The notes: generated by a model not told the origin, from the letters alone. Positions 1-8,550 are shown, counted from the stretch's first letter. The stretch: DNA of 64,000 bases from Halothiobacillus sp. (GCA_016278265.1 JADQCE010000003.1:415296-479295); one strand, 5' to 3'. Numbers and translations are program-made.

Positions 1-1395
1 ACGCCGCTGTCCGTCTACCGCAAGCTGGTCGAGGGGCCGTTCGGCTACCTGTTCGAGTCGGTCACCGGCGGCGAGCGCTGGGGGCGCTACTCGATCATCG
101 GCCTGCCGTCTTCCACCGTCCTGACCGTCCACGGCCACCGCGTGGTGGTGAAACAGAACGGCGAGATCGTCGAGGACGAAACCGTCGACGACCCGCTCGC
201 CTGGATCGAGACCTTCAAGGCCCGCTACCGCGTCTTCGAGCCCCTCGATATGCCGCGCTTTCACGGCGGGCTGGTCGGCTACTTCGGCTTCGAGACCATC
301 GGCTACATCGAGCCGCGCCTGGCCAACTTCGACGCCGACGACCCGTTGGGTGTGCCCGACATCCTGCTGATGGCCAGCGAAGAGGTGGTCGTGGTCGACA
401 ACCTCTCCAGCGAGCTGCTGCTGGTGACCCTGATCGACCCGGCCGAGACCGGCGCGATCGATCTAGCCCAGGTGCGTCTCGATACGCTGGCCGCCCGCCT
501 GCGCGAGCCGGTGGCCAACTACGGATCAAGCGCCCCGGGCAAGCCGATCGACGAGAACGACTTTACCGCCACCTTCACCCGCGAAGGCTACGAGAACGCC
601 GTGCGCTCCATCCGCGAGTACATCGCGGCGGGGGATGTCATGCAGGTGGTGCCCAGCCAGCGGATGAGCATCGAGTTTGGCGCCGAGCCGATCGACCTCT
701 ACCGCGCGCTGCGCAGCATCAACCCCTCGCCTTACATGTACTTCATCGATGCCGGCGAGTTCACCGTGGTGGGTTCGAGCCCCGAGATCCTCGCCCGGCT
801 CGAGGACGGCACGGTCACCGTCCGTCCCATCGCCGGCACCCGCCCGCGCGGGGCCACGGAGGCCGAGGACAAGGCCCTCGAGCAGGATCTCCTGAGCGAT
901 CCCAAGGAGATCGCCGAGCACGTCATGCTGATCGACCTGGGGCGCAACGACACCGGCCGTGTTGCCAAGGTGGGCAGCGTCAAGCTCGAGGAGCGCATGA
1001 TCATCGAGCGCTACTCGCACGTCATGCACATCGTCTCGCAGGTCACCGGTCAGCTGGACGACGATCTCAACGCCATGGACGTCCTGCGCGCGACCTTCCC
1101 CGCCGGCACCGTCTCGGGTGCACCCAAGATCCGCGCGCTGGAGATCATCCAGGAGCTCGAGCCGGTCAAGCGCGGCGTCTACGCCGGGGCGGTGGGTTAC
1201 TGGGCCTGGAACGGCAACATGGATACGGCGATTGCGATCCGTACCGGGGTGATCAAGGACGGGCAGTTGCATGTTCAGGCGGGTGGCGGGATCGTCGCCG
1301 ACTCGATTCCTGCGACTGAGTGGGAAGAGACGTTGAATAAGCGGCGGGCGTTGTTCAGGGCGGCGAATATGGCTAGTCGGGGGTTGGATGGTTAA
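1..1395 (+). CDS. trpE: Anthranilate synthase component I, 5' end off the window
   Basis: Large subunit of anthranilate synthase, which converts chorismate and ammonia or glutamine-derived ammonia to anthranilate, the first step of tryptophan synthesis. The reading frame is open from base 1, so the start lies upstream; 464 residues are visible and roughly 30 are missing by comparison with the family. The C-terminal chorismate-binding domain is intact: PIAGTRPRG, the [12 protein letters not shown] segment, [14 protein letters not shown] and AGGGIVADS are all present. The glutamine amidotransferase partner trpG, which often follows trpE, is not next to it; an accessory gene begins 61 bp after the stop. 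A para-aminobenzoate synthase is a less likely alternative, because the long N-terminal domain and motif set fit TrpE better. Confidence 0.95.
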   Translation, partial: TPLSVYRKLVEGPFGYLFESVTGGERWGRYSIIGLPSSTVLTVHGHRVVVKQNGEIVEDETVDDPLAWIETFKARYRVFEPLDMPRFHGGLVGYFGFETIGYIEPRLANFDADDPLGVPDILLMASEEVVVVDNLSSELLLVTLIDPAETGAIDLAQVRLDTLAARLREPVANYGSSAPGKPIDENDFTATFTREGYENAVRSIREYIAAGDVMQVVPSQRMSIEFGAEPIDLYRALRSINPSPYMYFIDAGEFTVVGSSPEILARLEDGTVTVRPIAGTRPRGATEAEDKALEQDLLSDPKEIAEHVMLIDLGRNDTGRVAKVGSVKLEERMIIERYSHVMHIVSQVTGQLDDDLNAMDVLRATFPAGTVSGAPKIRALEIIQELEPVKRGVYAGAVGYWAWNGNMDTAIAIRTGVIKDGQLHVQAGGGIVADSIPATEWEETLNKRRALFRAANMASRGLDG

Positions 1396-1456
1396 GAACG
1401 ATAACCACACTCCCCATCTCAGCAGTTAAGGAAAATTCCGACAAGGATTGGTTTTC

Positions 1457-3136
1457 ATGAGTGAGTTGCACGTAAGACAAATTAAAGCCGCATTGGCGCG
1501 AAACTTCAATGGCCTGGTGGACATGAGTGACTATGCGTCAAAGTCTGCCGATGATCGCGAAAAAGCTTTTCTGTCTCGGGCCCAAGCAGCCTTTGTGTTG
1601 ACATATTTGACAGGTGACTCCCCAGAAGAGCTTGCGCTGTCAATTACGGATGGTGGACAAGATAATGGACTTGACGCGGTTTATTATCACTCGTCTGAGC
1701 GAGTGATCTATCTGGTCCAAAGTAAATGGCGTTCCGATGGTTCGGGAAGCATCTCGCGAGGAGAGGTCCAGAAGTTTATACAAGGGTTCCGTGATCTTAT
1801 TAATGCGCGCTGGGATCGTTTTAACGACACAATACAAGCTAGAGCTACAGCTCTTGAGAGTGCGCTCAATGACGCTTCGATCAGAATCGTGCTCGTCGTC
1901 GTGTATACGGGGCAGCAGCCATTAGGAGAGGAGGTTCAGCAGGATGTTGATGACACTCTCCGAGAAGTGAATGATACGGCTGAGCTTGTTTCATTTCAGG
2001 CGCTTCGGCAGACAGACATTTATTCCGCAGTATCCCAAGGTATCGAGGGTGCCCCGGTTGATCTTGATGTGGCTCTTTATGATTGGGGTCAGGTCCGGGA
2101 GCCTTATACAGCTTTTTATGGGCAGGTCGCGGCAAGTGATGTTGCTCATTGGTATACAGCGCATCAGGGGCATCTTTTCGCTCCGAACATCAGGATGTTC
2201 CTTGGTCCCACAGACGTGAACGCTAGTATCGTTGATACATTAAGTGAGTCGCCCCAAGATTTTTGGTATTTTAATAACGGGATAACAGCACTTTGTCGAT
2301 CGGTTTCCAAGAAGCCAATAGGCGGATCCTCCAAGGAGACTGGTATTTTTGAATGTCATGATCTCCGTGTCGTTAACGGTGCGCAGACGGTAGGTGCGAT
2401 AGCTAATGCATTCGAAAGGAACTCTGACGCAGTGTCTGGGGCGAGGGTTAGTATTCGAATAGTTTCACTGGAATCTTGCCCGCCGGGATTTGATCGACTG
2501 ATAACTCGGTACAATAATACGCAAAACCGAATTGACCGGCGTGATTTCGTTGCATTGGATCCGCAGCAGGAGCGTTTGCGGGGGGAGCTCCAGTTAGAAG
2601 GGGTTCAGTACGTTTATAAATCGGGTGACGCAGTTGGCTCGGCATCGAATGGCTTTGATTTGGCTGAGGCAACAGTTGCCCGCGCCTGTCGTCATTCCGG
2701 AATTAGTACAGCCGTTCAGGCAAAACGAGAAATCGGTCGGCTCTGGGAGAACCTGAACGAAGCGCCGTACAGGGTGCTTTTTAATCCTTCGGTTAATGGG
2801 CCTGAATTATGGCGGCAAGTTCTGATCATTCGGATTGTTGAGGAAGTGTTGGCGGTTCATCGTAAAGATGGAGAAGGCCGGCACCGGCTTTTGGCTGTTC
2901 ACGGAAATCGCGTCATAGAGCATTTGGTGATGCAGTGTTTGGCGACGAATATCACGGATGGTCATGGTGAGCTAGACTCTGACGAAGTTTCTGAGGTCAA
3001 AAGGTTGGCGAATAGCGTTTTTTTAGAAACGCTTGAAATTGTTAACCGCCTTTATCCTGAGGCGTACCTTGGTAGTCTCTTTAAGAACGCTTCCAAGTGT
3101 AGGCGGCTTGGAGAAGAGTTTTTGTGTCCGGAATAG
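1457..3136 (+). CDS. AIPR-family abortive phage infection protein
   Basis: A 559-residue protein of the AIPR (abortive infection phage resistance) type. The N-terminal part has a restriction-endonuclease-like core: Asp73 in a DGGQDNGLDAV segment followed by Gln88-Ser-Lys90, matching a D...QxK nuclease motif. The middle carries the two family signatures, FWYFNNGIT at about 269-277 and VVNGAQTVGAI at about 305-315, then YNNTQN. I chose the ATG at 1457 over an in-frame TTG at 1448 because an AAGGA ribosome binding site sits 9-10 nt ahead of it. The gene is clearly AT-richer and less biased at codon third positions than trpE upstream, suggesting acquisition by transfer. It stands where other trp genes could be expected. 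Role in phage defence is known for the family and inferred here. Confidence 0.85.
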   Translation: MSELHVRQIKAALARNFNGLVDMSDYASKSADDREKAFLSRAQAAFVLTYLTGDSPEELALSITDGGQDNGLDAVYYHSSERVIYLVQSKWRSDGSGSISRGEVQKFIQGFRDLINARWDRFNDTIQARATALESALNDASIRIVLVVVYTGQQPLGEEVQQDVDDTLREVNDTAELVSFQALRQTDIYSAVSQGIEGAPVDLDVALYDWGQVREPYTAFYGQVAASDVAHWYTAHQGHLFAPNIRMFLGPTDVNASIVDTLSESPQDFWYFNNGITALCRSVSKKPIGGSSKETGIFECHDLRVVNGAQTVGAIANAFERNSDAVSGARVSIRIVSLESCPPGFDRLITRYNNTQNRIDRRDFVALDPQQERLRGELQLEGVQYVYKSGDAVGSASNGFDLAEATVARACRHSGISTAVQAKREIGRLWENLNEAPYRVLFNPSVNGPELWRQVLIIRIVEEVLAVHRKDGEGRHRLLAVHGNRVIEHLVMQCLATNITDGHGELDSDEVSEVKRLANSVFLETLEIVNRLYPEAYLGSLFKNASKCRRLGEEFLCPE

Positions 3137-3149
3137 TTAGGGTGTTTGT

Positions 3150-3668
3150 GTGATTAGAATCTACGCTGTTGCAATTGCGTTATTTTTGGGTGGGTGCGCC
3201 TCTGCGCCGACTGATCAGGATGGTGAATCGTCTGGAGCGATTTTGATCAATTTTTCTGGTGCTAATGACGAGGGTGGCAAGGGTGCCATTCCGACAAAAA
3301 TGCAACAGATGGTGCCATTGCAGGAATGGCATGGTGATGTGAATTTAGATTTTCCTTTGACCCGCGCGGTTAAGTGTGAGGCTAAAGAGGGCAAATGCGA
3401 GCAAGCCGTGGTGAGCGCAAGCCTTGAGTTCAAATATTCTTTGACGGGACCTAAAAAAGTCTGCTTGTCTGGCAGCTTGATGTCTCAAATGGGGCGCTCT
3501 CTTTCGGTAGAAGGGAAAAACTTCAATCAGGTGCGGAGTGTCTCGGCTTCAGTTCCTTTAATTGATGACGTTACAAAGCGAAGTCCGATAGACGTCTGCC
3601 TAAAACAGGGAGAGTCGCACGCTATTGGAGGGCTGGGCGGTGTGACGGTGACGGTCACGAATATGTGA
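3150..3668 (+). CDS. Small lipoprotein of unknown function
   Basis: 172 residues starting at a GTG 13 bp after the AIPR gene. The first residues form a short hydrophobic signal ending in a lipobox, LFLGGC, with Cys16 as the lipidation site, so the product is probably anchored in the inner or outer membrane. The mature part has four further cysteines (in KCEAKEGKCE, KVCLSG and DVCLKQG), which could form two disulfides in the periplasm. Base composition is AT-rich like the AIPR gene and unlike the rest of the window, and the short spacing suggests that the two moved together and may be cotranscribed. I do not recognise a family; a link to defence is only by position. Confidence 0.6.
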   Translation: MIRIYAVAIALFLGGCASAPTDQDGESSGAILINFSGANDEGGKGAIPTKMQQMVPLQEWHGDVNLDFPLTRAVKCEAKEGKCEQAVVSASLEFKYSLTGPKKVCLSGSLMSQMGRSLSVEGKNFNQVRSVSASVPLIDDVTKRSPIDVCLKQGESHAIGGLGGVTVTVTNM

Positions 3669-3806
3669 CTCGTCAGGGTGCGCCCTTGAGGCGCCTGCGC
3701 CGCCTAGGTGCAGACGGTCGCAGCCTAGGCGGGCGTCCACGCGGAAATAACCGAACTACTCAATGACGGGGTCGGACCTAGTCAAGCACTTGATATAACG
3801 TCTTTT

Positions 3807-3828
3807 CCCCTCTTCTGAGGGGCTTTTC
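3807..3828 (+). terminator. Rho-independent terminator after the accessory pair
   Basis: Stem CCCCTC / GAGGGG with loop TTCT, followed by CTTTTC. It lies about 140 bp after the lipoprotein stop and before the repeat element. A second inverted pair, CGCCTAGG / CCTAGGCG, is found between the stop codon and this terminator near 3701-3731. Confidence 0.6.
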
Positions 3829-3892
3829 ATGTCATAGATCGTCATTTTTGCCGTGAAAACGGCTTCCGTAAAAGTTTGTTCTTGGGCCCCAT

Positions 3893-4619
3893 CTCGAAGC
3901 GTGGTGGATCGGTTTCACGCGCTCGTTGCGTGACGTGGCATCGCTTCGGCTCCGTGCCTAGCGCGCGAGTCGGTTTTCTTGCTTGTCCAAGAAAACCGAC
4001 GAAAAGAAGGACACCCCGACGCCTTGGCCCTGCGGGCCTGATCGCTGCGCGATCAGCCTCGCGAACGGGGAAGCGCGGACGGGTCGGTTCGACGCGACGT
4101 CGTGTCGCGGCGAACCTCGGGCCGCCGTCCATGGCGGCCCGACCCTGCAATTCCCCGTCCGCGAGGCAAGGCGTAAGGGGACTTGCCCTTCGATTCCGAC
4201 TGTTGCGAGCGTTCAAGGGATGCAATTTTCTTGGAGTTCTGGCCGAAGAAAGATCGGAGCGGCAATACCGCACGGCGTGGTAACGGAGGGGGTGCCCCTT
4301 GACGGCTTGCCTCACGGCCGGCGGGTGGCCGGGGTCGGAGCGACATGGACGTCGCTCCGAGGCTCAGCGCGACACGACGTCGCGTCGAGCCGGCCCCGAG
4401 ACATTTGCCGGCCGTGAGGCTTCGAGGTCGGACACTGTCCGGCCTCGAAGGCCCGAAGGGCCAAGCCGTGGGGTGTCGTTCTTTTCGCCTCTTTTCTTGG
4501 ACAAGCAAGAAAAGGGGCTCGCGCGCCGGGCAGGGCGATGTCTATTGATCGCCGCGCGCAACAGGCGTGCGAAACGATCCTCCAGCGTATATTCGAGTGA
4601 CCGAGGCAGTCGGCCGAGA
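3893..4619. repeat. Composite inverted hairpin element 1 (units A and B)
   Basis: This gene-free stretch holds two homologous units in opposite orientation, A (3893 to about 4170, reading leftwards) and B (about 4300-4619, reading rightwards), separated by a spacer of about 130 bp. Each unit, read outwards, has an outer stem, a 10-bp hairpin with a 6-nt loop (4117-4142 and 4335-4360), a conserved 21-bp segment shared perfectly between the arms (about 4090-4110 and 4368-4388), a variable hairpin, a GGCCC-NNN-GGGCC hairpin, a TTTTCTTG/CAAGAAAA hairpin (3969-4000 in A, extended to 13 bp; 4492-4513 in B), and an end with GCGTGAAAC or GCGTGCGAAAC. Open frames that cross it share no recognisable protein family and change frame between copies, so I treat it as non-coding. 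It resembles a family with copies at 5.4, 7.0 and 13.1-13.8 kb. Confidence 0.75.
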
Positions 4620-5273
4620 CTACTGAGGTCTGAAGCTAAAACGGATTTCTTCTTGCCAGATCGAGCTGATAGCAGGCTTGGGCAAAGGCGATGAAGACTC
4701 GATAGCTGATCGGACTGACTCCCGGAAAGCTGTGTCGCCATCGCACTCTTCTATAGTGACGGATTGCACGCTTCCAGTCGGTTCCATTTTTACGGTTGCC
4801 AGGCAACTCCAACCAGCACGTGCCTCCTCCGGGCGTTTCCAGTTTTCGGTCACTGTCTCGTGGATTGACATAGCCCAATGATGAAGCGCCTCGCGACGCA
4901 TGCTTTCGTTTTCAGACACAAGCCCGTGTTCCTGGCTGGCTCGTTCGAAGCCATCCTCGTTTGAATAGCATCGCAGGAAGATTTGCTCCCCAAAGGCTCT
5001 TCCGCCGTTGCCAATTTCTCGCGGTCCTTTGGTGTACGCCTCTAGCACTATTTTCTCGCGTGCTGAGTCACCGACGGCTTCAAGCAGCGCATCTGGTAGA
5101 GGGATTCTCTTTACGAAGCGATCATTTGCCGTACGTGCCGCGAATGCTCCGAGGGACTTGCACGCCTTGATTGCATTTCTGCGATCTTCAGGGGTGGCAG
5201 CAGTGACTGACGTGGCATATGCGGCGAGCAGGCAGGCTGCGATGGTGGAGGTCACCGACTTAAAAGTCGTCAT
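4620..5273 (-). CDS. Secreted protein with TolA/TonB C-terminal-like domain
   Basis: 217 residues with an N-terminal signal peptide of about 25 residues ending near VTAAT. The last 75 or so residues resemble the C-terminal domain of TolA/TonB proteins: NWKRP, a C-L-A-x-V-K-M strand, GSVQSVTIEECDGD, then SSSPLPKP and a final IRFSFRP strand. The middle region (about 30-130) is helical and unrecognised. There is no membrane anchor plus long helical stalk as in real TolA, so the domain is probably used as a periplasmic interaction module. The stop codon abuts the tail of repeat unit B. Function unknown; the domain assignment is by motif pattern and is moderately secure. Confidence 0.6.
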   Translation of the reverse strand: MTTFKSVTSTIAACLLAAYATSVTAATPEDRRNAIKACKSLGAFAARTANDRFVKRIPLPDALLEAVGDSAREKIVLEAYTKGPREIGNGGRAFGEQIFLRCYSNEDGFERASQEHGLVSENESMRREALHHWAMSIHETVTENWKRPEEARAGWSCLATVKMEPTGSVQSVTIEECDGDTAFRESVRSAIESSSPLPKPAISSIWQEEIRFSFRPQ

Positions 5274-5413
5274 GGAAGTGCTTCCGTTGCGTGGTCATGG
5301 AACAAGCGGTCAGGGTACTTTCCGTCGATTGTTGTCGGTTGTCCAGCAACCGTCTGAGCTGGCTTCTACCGTGTGCCAGAACAGTGACTCACACTATCCG
5401 GTATGGGCGTGAG

Positions 5414-5611
5414 TCTTCGAGGACGGACACTGTCCGGCCTCGAAGGCCCGAAGGCCCGAAGGGCCAAGCCGTGGGGTGTCTTTCTTTTCGCCCCCATGCT
5501 CATCACTTGGCTTGGACAAGCAAGAAAAGGGGCTCGCACGCCGGGCAGGGCGGTCGCTATTGTCCGCTCCCCGCAACAGGCGTGCGAAACGAGTCTCCAA
5601 TGTGTATTCGG
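5414..5611 (+). repeat. Hairpin repeat unit C
   Basis: A single forward unit of the same family as units A, B, D, E and F, truncated at its left side. It has the variable hairpin (CGAGG-A-CGGAC / GTCCG-G-CCTCG, loop ACT), a duplicated GGCCCGAA tract before GGGCC, the phrase CCGTGGGGTGTCTTTCTTTTCG, the right arm CAAGAAAA of the usual third hairpin with an altered left arm, then CTCGCACGCCGGGCAGGGCG and CAGGCGTGCGAAACGA. Together with the REP-like hairpin at 5641 it fills the 451-bp gap between the TolA-C-like gene and mscS. Confidence 0.7.
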
Positions 5612-5640
5612 GTGGTCTGTGTAGTCGGCCCAGGGTCGAC

Positions 5641-5658
5641 GTTGGGCTGAAGCCCAAC
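5641..5658. repeat. REP-like hairpin next to unit C
   Basis: Perfect stem GTTGGGC / GCCCAAC with loop TGAA, followed by CCACAG. The same type of hairpin with changed but still pairing stem bases lies after unit D at 7205-7222. This form is typical of REP sequences of Gammaproteobacteria. Confidence 0.6.
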
Positions 5659-5724
5659 CCACAGGGTGGCTTGTGTCAGTCAAGGTCGGCTCGCCCCCTC
5701 AACAACTCGCATACCCGGCGGGGC

Positions 5725-6786
5725 TCAGGACGGTTCCTGGTCGTCCACCAGCCGGGCCCTCACGCGAGGCAACTGGGCCGGGTAGTTTTCCTGAATGAAG
5801 GTCACAAGCCCTTCACGAATGGCGCACCGAAGGTCCCAGTTCCGGGAGGAGTCCGGTGCGCTCATCAAAAAACGAACCTGCAAGGCCTGGTCGCTGGCAT
5901 CGGTTACCTGCACCGTGGCAAGTTTTCCGTCCCAGATAGTCGAATGGGAAAGCAGGCGGTTGAATTCCTGTCGAAGCGGTTCTATCGGCATGGTGTAATC
6001 CACCCAGATGAACACCGTTCCCAGCAGCTCAGAACTGTGTCTGGACCAGTTCTGGAACGGGTTGTCGATAAACCACTGCAACGGAATAACCAGGCGCCGT
6101 AAATCCCAGATTCTGACCACCACGTAAGTGGCGGTCACCTCTTCCACCCAGCACCACTCTCCCTCTACGTTAAGTACATCGTCGATGCGAAAAGGCTGTG
6201 TGAGAGCAATCTGCATCCCGGCCAGCAAGTTGCTGAGCACCGGGCGGGCCGCAAAACCCAGAATCAAACCGCCCACACCGGCGGACGCCAGCAGACTGGC
6301 TCCCATATGCTTAACGGACTGAAAGGTCATCAGGGCCGCGCCCAAACCGATGATCACGATCAGGATCCTCAGCGCCCGTACAAGAAACCTGGTTTGGGTC
6401 TCAACTTTGCGTGCTCGCTTCCACTCGCCTTCAAGCACCGGGTTCAGCGCGACAATGACCTCGCCAATCGCAGACGTCAGTCGCACCGAGGCCCAGGTAA
6501 TCGCAAGCACCAGCAATAACGAGGTGGTTTGCTGGATGCCTGTTATGAAGGGCAGATCAGGTGGCGCCGAGGCGAGCGTCCCCGCTAACGCCAGCAGGGA
6601 GAATACCGCCCCCAGGGCCCCGGCCGCGGCGTCGACAAAGAGTCGAAATACAGCCCGTGATTCAGAGAAATGACGGAAAACCGCCAGGGCGGCGCGGTAA
6701 ATGGCATAGGTGACCACCACCGAAAGAATGGCCGAGATCCCGGGCCACAACCACGCTTTTAAACCGGCTTCCAACGCGTCCAGCAT
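5725..6786 (-). CDS. MscS-family mechanosensitive channel
   Basis: A 353-residue inner-membrane channel that would open under membrane tension and release small osmolytes on hypo-osmotic shock. About five hydrophobic segments occupy the N-terminal 190 residues. The pore-lining helix region carries the glycine- and alanine-rich LLASAGVGGLILGFAARPVLSNLLAG pattern (about 165-190, given here in part only by its key G/A residues), followed by QPFRIDDVL and a soluble beta domain with a DLRRLVIPLQWFI strand, as in MscS. Start: ATG at 6786; an in-frame TTG lies directly upstream at 6789. It stands alone between repeat units C and D. With two Trk systems in the window it fits an organism facing changing salinity. 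The exact subfamily is not assigned. Confidence 0.85.
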   Translation of the reverse strand: MLDALEAGLKAWLWPGISAILSVVVTYAIYRAALAVFRHFSESRAVFRLFVDAAAGALGAVFSLLALAGTLASAPPDLPFITGIQQTTSLLLVLAITWASVRLTSAIGEVIVALNPVLEGEWKRARKVETQTRFLVRALRILIVIIGLGAALMTFQSVKHMGASLLASAGVGGLILGFAARPVLSNLLAGMQIALTQPFRIDDVLNVEGEWCWVEEVTATYVVVRIWDLRRLVIPLQWFIDNPFQNWSRHSSELLGTVFIWVDYTMPIEPLRQEFNRLLSHSTIWDGKLATVQVTDASDQALQVRFLMSAPDSSRNWDLRCAIREGLVTFIQENYPAQLPRVRARLVDDQEPS

Positions 6787-6945
6787 CAATCCCCCGCGAG
6801 CACGCTATTTTACGAATCACAAGAACAGCGAAAAAAGTGACTTGCCCGCTTTCGGGGAAGATCGCACCAGCTTCTATCCAGCAGGGAGGGTAGTCATGAT
6901 GGAGGAGTTGCAGGATCTGGTTCAAGATTGCTGGAAGCCGAGTCT

Positions 6946-7176
6946 TGCCGTGATACGGCGTCGTGTCGGGCCGGCGGTCGTGATGCATCGAGGTCGGACG
7001 TCGTCCGGCCTCGAAGGGCCGAAGGGCCAAGCCGTGGGGTGTCTTTCTTTTCGGCCCCATGTTCATCACTTGGCTTGGACAAGCAAGAAAAGGGGCTCGC
7101 GCGCCGGGCAGGGCGCTCGATCGTGGCCACGCCACGAAACAGGCGTGCGAAACGATCCACCAGCATCTATCCGAGA
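6946..7176 (+). repeat. Hairpin repeat unit D
   Basis: Forward unit, longer on the left than unit C: it begins in the segment corresponding to the conserved 21-bp part of units A and B. It contains the variable hairpin with stem CGAGGTCGGAC / GTCCGGCCTCG and loop GTC, then a GGGCC-GAA-GGGCC tract, CCGTGGGGTGTCTTTCTTTTCG, CAAGAAAA, CTCGCGCGCCGGGCAGGGCG and CAGGCGTGCGAAACGATCCA. It occupies most of the gap between mscS and the GGDEF gene. Confidence 0.7.
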
Positions 7177-7204
7177 GATTTGAGGTAGCCAGCCGGTGGC
7201 CGGC

Positions 7205-7222
7205 GTCGGACTGAAGTCCGAC
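7205..7222. repeat. REP-like hairpin next to unit D
   Basis: Perfect stem GTCGGAC / GTCCGAC with loop TGAA, followed by CTACAG. It differs from the hairpin at 5641-5658 at two stem positions, each with a matching change on the other arm. Confidence 0.6.
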
Positions 7223-7254
7223 CTACAGTTGGTGGCAGTCGTGGGGAAAGGGAG

Positions 7255-7911
7255 TCAGCCCCCTTTTCTCTTGGTGACCAACCGGACGACCGGTTCCCCC
7301 CAGTCCGCCTGTGCCGCCCGGCTCTCGTCGAGCGCCTCGTATGCACGCCGGACCACGGCATTGGGAGTCTCGTCCTCGACGCGGAAGGCATCCACGCCCA
7401 CGCTGACATCAAATGTCGTTGATGCCTCGGCGTCTTCGACCAGGAAGTAGGCGGCCGCCAGGCGCAGCTTGTCCGCGACCGCCGAGGCGCCGTTTACCGA
7501 GGTGTCGGGCAGGATCACGGCAAACTCGTGGTCGGCGATGCGAAACGACATGTCCATGCCACGCAGCGTCTCGCGCAGGCAATCGCTGAAGGCGCGCAGG
7601 ACACGGTCTTCGGCCGAGGGGGCTTGGTGGTTAATGAACTGGACGATGTCGAGCAGGATCAGGCTCACCGGCAGGTCGTTGCGCTGATGTTGACTGAACA
7701 GGGTGTCCAGTTGGCGCACGAAGTCACGGCGATTGCCCAGGCCGGTCAGATCATCGATCAGCGCCCGCCCACGGTCGTGAGCCAGGCCGAGTTCCGCGGC
7801 CATGGAGCGCAGGCGCTCGATCAAGCCCTCTCGATCAAGCGAGTCGATATCCGCCAGCCAGTGCGCGGACGGTTTGCTGGAAGGGTGCTGACTCACGGAA
7901 AACTCCTTCAT
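7255..7911 (-). CDS. GGDEF-domain protein with degenerate active site
   Basis: A 218-residue cytoplasmic protein made of a short N-terminal helical part and one GGDEF-fold domain. The fold is supported by DDLTGLGNRRDF (about 53-64), the LILLDIVQF strand (about 84-92) and VSVGVDAF near the C-terminus. The catalytic signature that should read GG(D/E)EF is ADHEF at 126-130, and the LDIDHFK-type metal-binding strand reads LLDIVQFIN, so diguanylate cyclase activity is doubtful. It may serve as a binding or regulatory domain. A longer frame extends upstream to 8223, but family similarity begins only after the ATG at 7911, preceded by a GAGTTTTCC-type weak site on the minus strand. No partner gene is adjacent. 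Confidence 0.75.
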   Translation of the reverse strand: MKEFSVSQHPSSKPSAHWLADIDSLDREGLIERLRSMAAELGLAHDRGRALIDDLTGLGNRRDFVRQLDTLFSQHQRNDLPVSLILLDIVQFINHQAPSAEDRVLRAFSDCLRETLRGMDMSFRIADHEFAVILPDTSVNGASAVADKLRLAAAYFLVEDAEASTTFDVSVGVDAFRVEDETPNAVVRRAYEALDESRAAQADWGEPVVRLVTKRKGG

Positions 7912-8256
7912 GACGAAGCGCCGACCACGCGGCACGGCACGCATTGTGACAATGGCAGCAAGCCCAAGACAGGATCGGGTGGTGAAGTCTCGGATAACGG
8001 GGCCAGAACCCTGTCCGTCAGGCCTCAATCCGGGCAACCCTGCCTGTGGTAGGCTCGCCTGGAAGCCAATTCGACAGGAAGTCGAGACGCTTGGAAGGGA
8101 ATCTGTTGTTTTCCGACTTCCTCCCTGGCCGGCGTTCCCATGCCGGTCATTCAAAACGGCTGACGCACTGTGGTCTGCAGAGCGCGGCGCCGTCTCCCGT
8201 CTTGACTGTCCTTCGTGCTTCAAAAAAAACCAAGAACCTAAAAAGGACCAAGAGCA
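7912..8256. other. Intergenic region without recognisable gene
   Basis: 345 bp between the divergent GGDEF and DUF4282 genes. It must hold promoters for both, but I could not pick a convincing pair of -35/-10 boxes, and I see no RNA gene or repeat in it. Confidence 0.5.
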
Positions 8257-8508
8257 ATGAAAGACCTTCTTTTCTTCGACAAGATGCTGACGCCAAAGTT
8301 TATTACCGTCATCTACTGGCTACTGCTGGTCGGTGTGGTGATCGGCGGTATTGGCATCATGTTCGCCGGTTACGGCTTCTCGTTCGCTGCGTTCTTCTCG
8401 GGGCTGATGACCATCGTCTTCGGCGCGATCCTGGCGCGTATCTGGTGTGAGCTGATGATCGTGCTGTTCAAGATGAACGAGGCGCTGCAGGAGATTCGCC
8501 ACAAGTAA
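8257..8508 (+). CDS. DUF4282 small membrane protein
   Basis: 83 residues with two transmembrane segments (about 17-38 and 42-62) in the arrangement of DUF4282 proteins: a short FFDKMLTPK start, FITVIYWLLL, and after the second helix ARIWCELMIVLFKMNEAL. The function of the family is not known; it is probably an inner-membrane protein. The ATG at 8257 follows AAAAGGACCAAGAGCA, which offers an AAGGA site. It is followed by a terminator and is probably transcribed alone. Confidence 0.8.
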   Translation: MKDLLFFDKMLTPKFITVIYWLLLVGVVIGGIGIMFAGYGFSFAAFFSGLMTIVFGAILARIWCELMIVLFKMNEALQEIRHK

Positions 8509-8550
8509 ATGCCGTTACCGGCCCCGGTTCCCCCCGGGGTCGCTAACCAA

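Noticed and set aside
3842..4741. Several 120-160-codon open frames on both strands around 3.8-4.7 kb (also at 5.3-5.7, 6.7-7.2 and 13.1-13.9 kb).
   Set aside because: They lie within the hairpin repeats, share phrases because the DNA repeats, change frame between copies, and have no protein family features.
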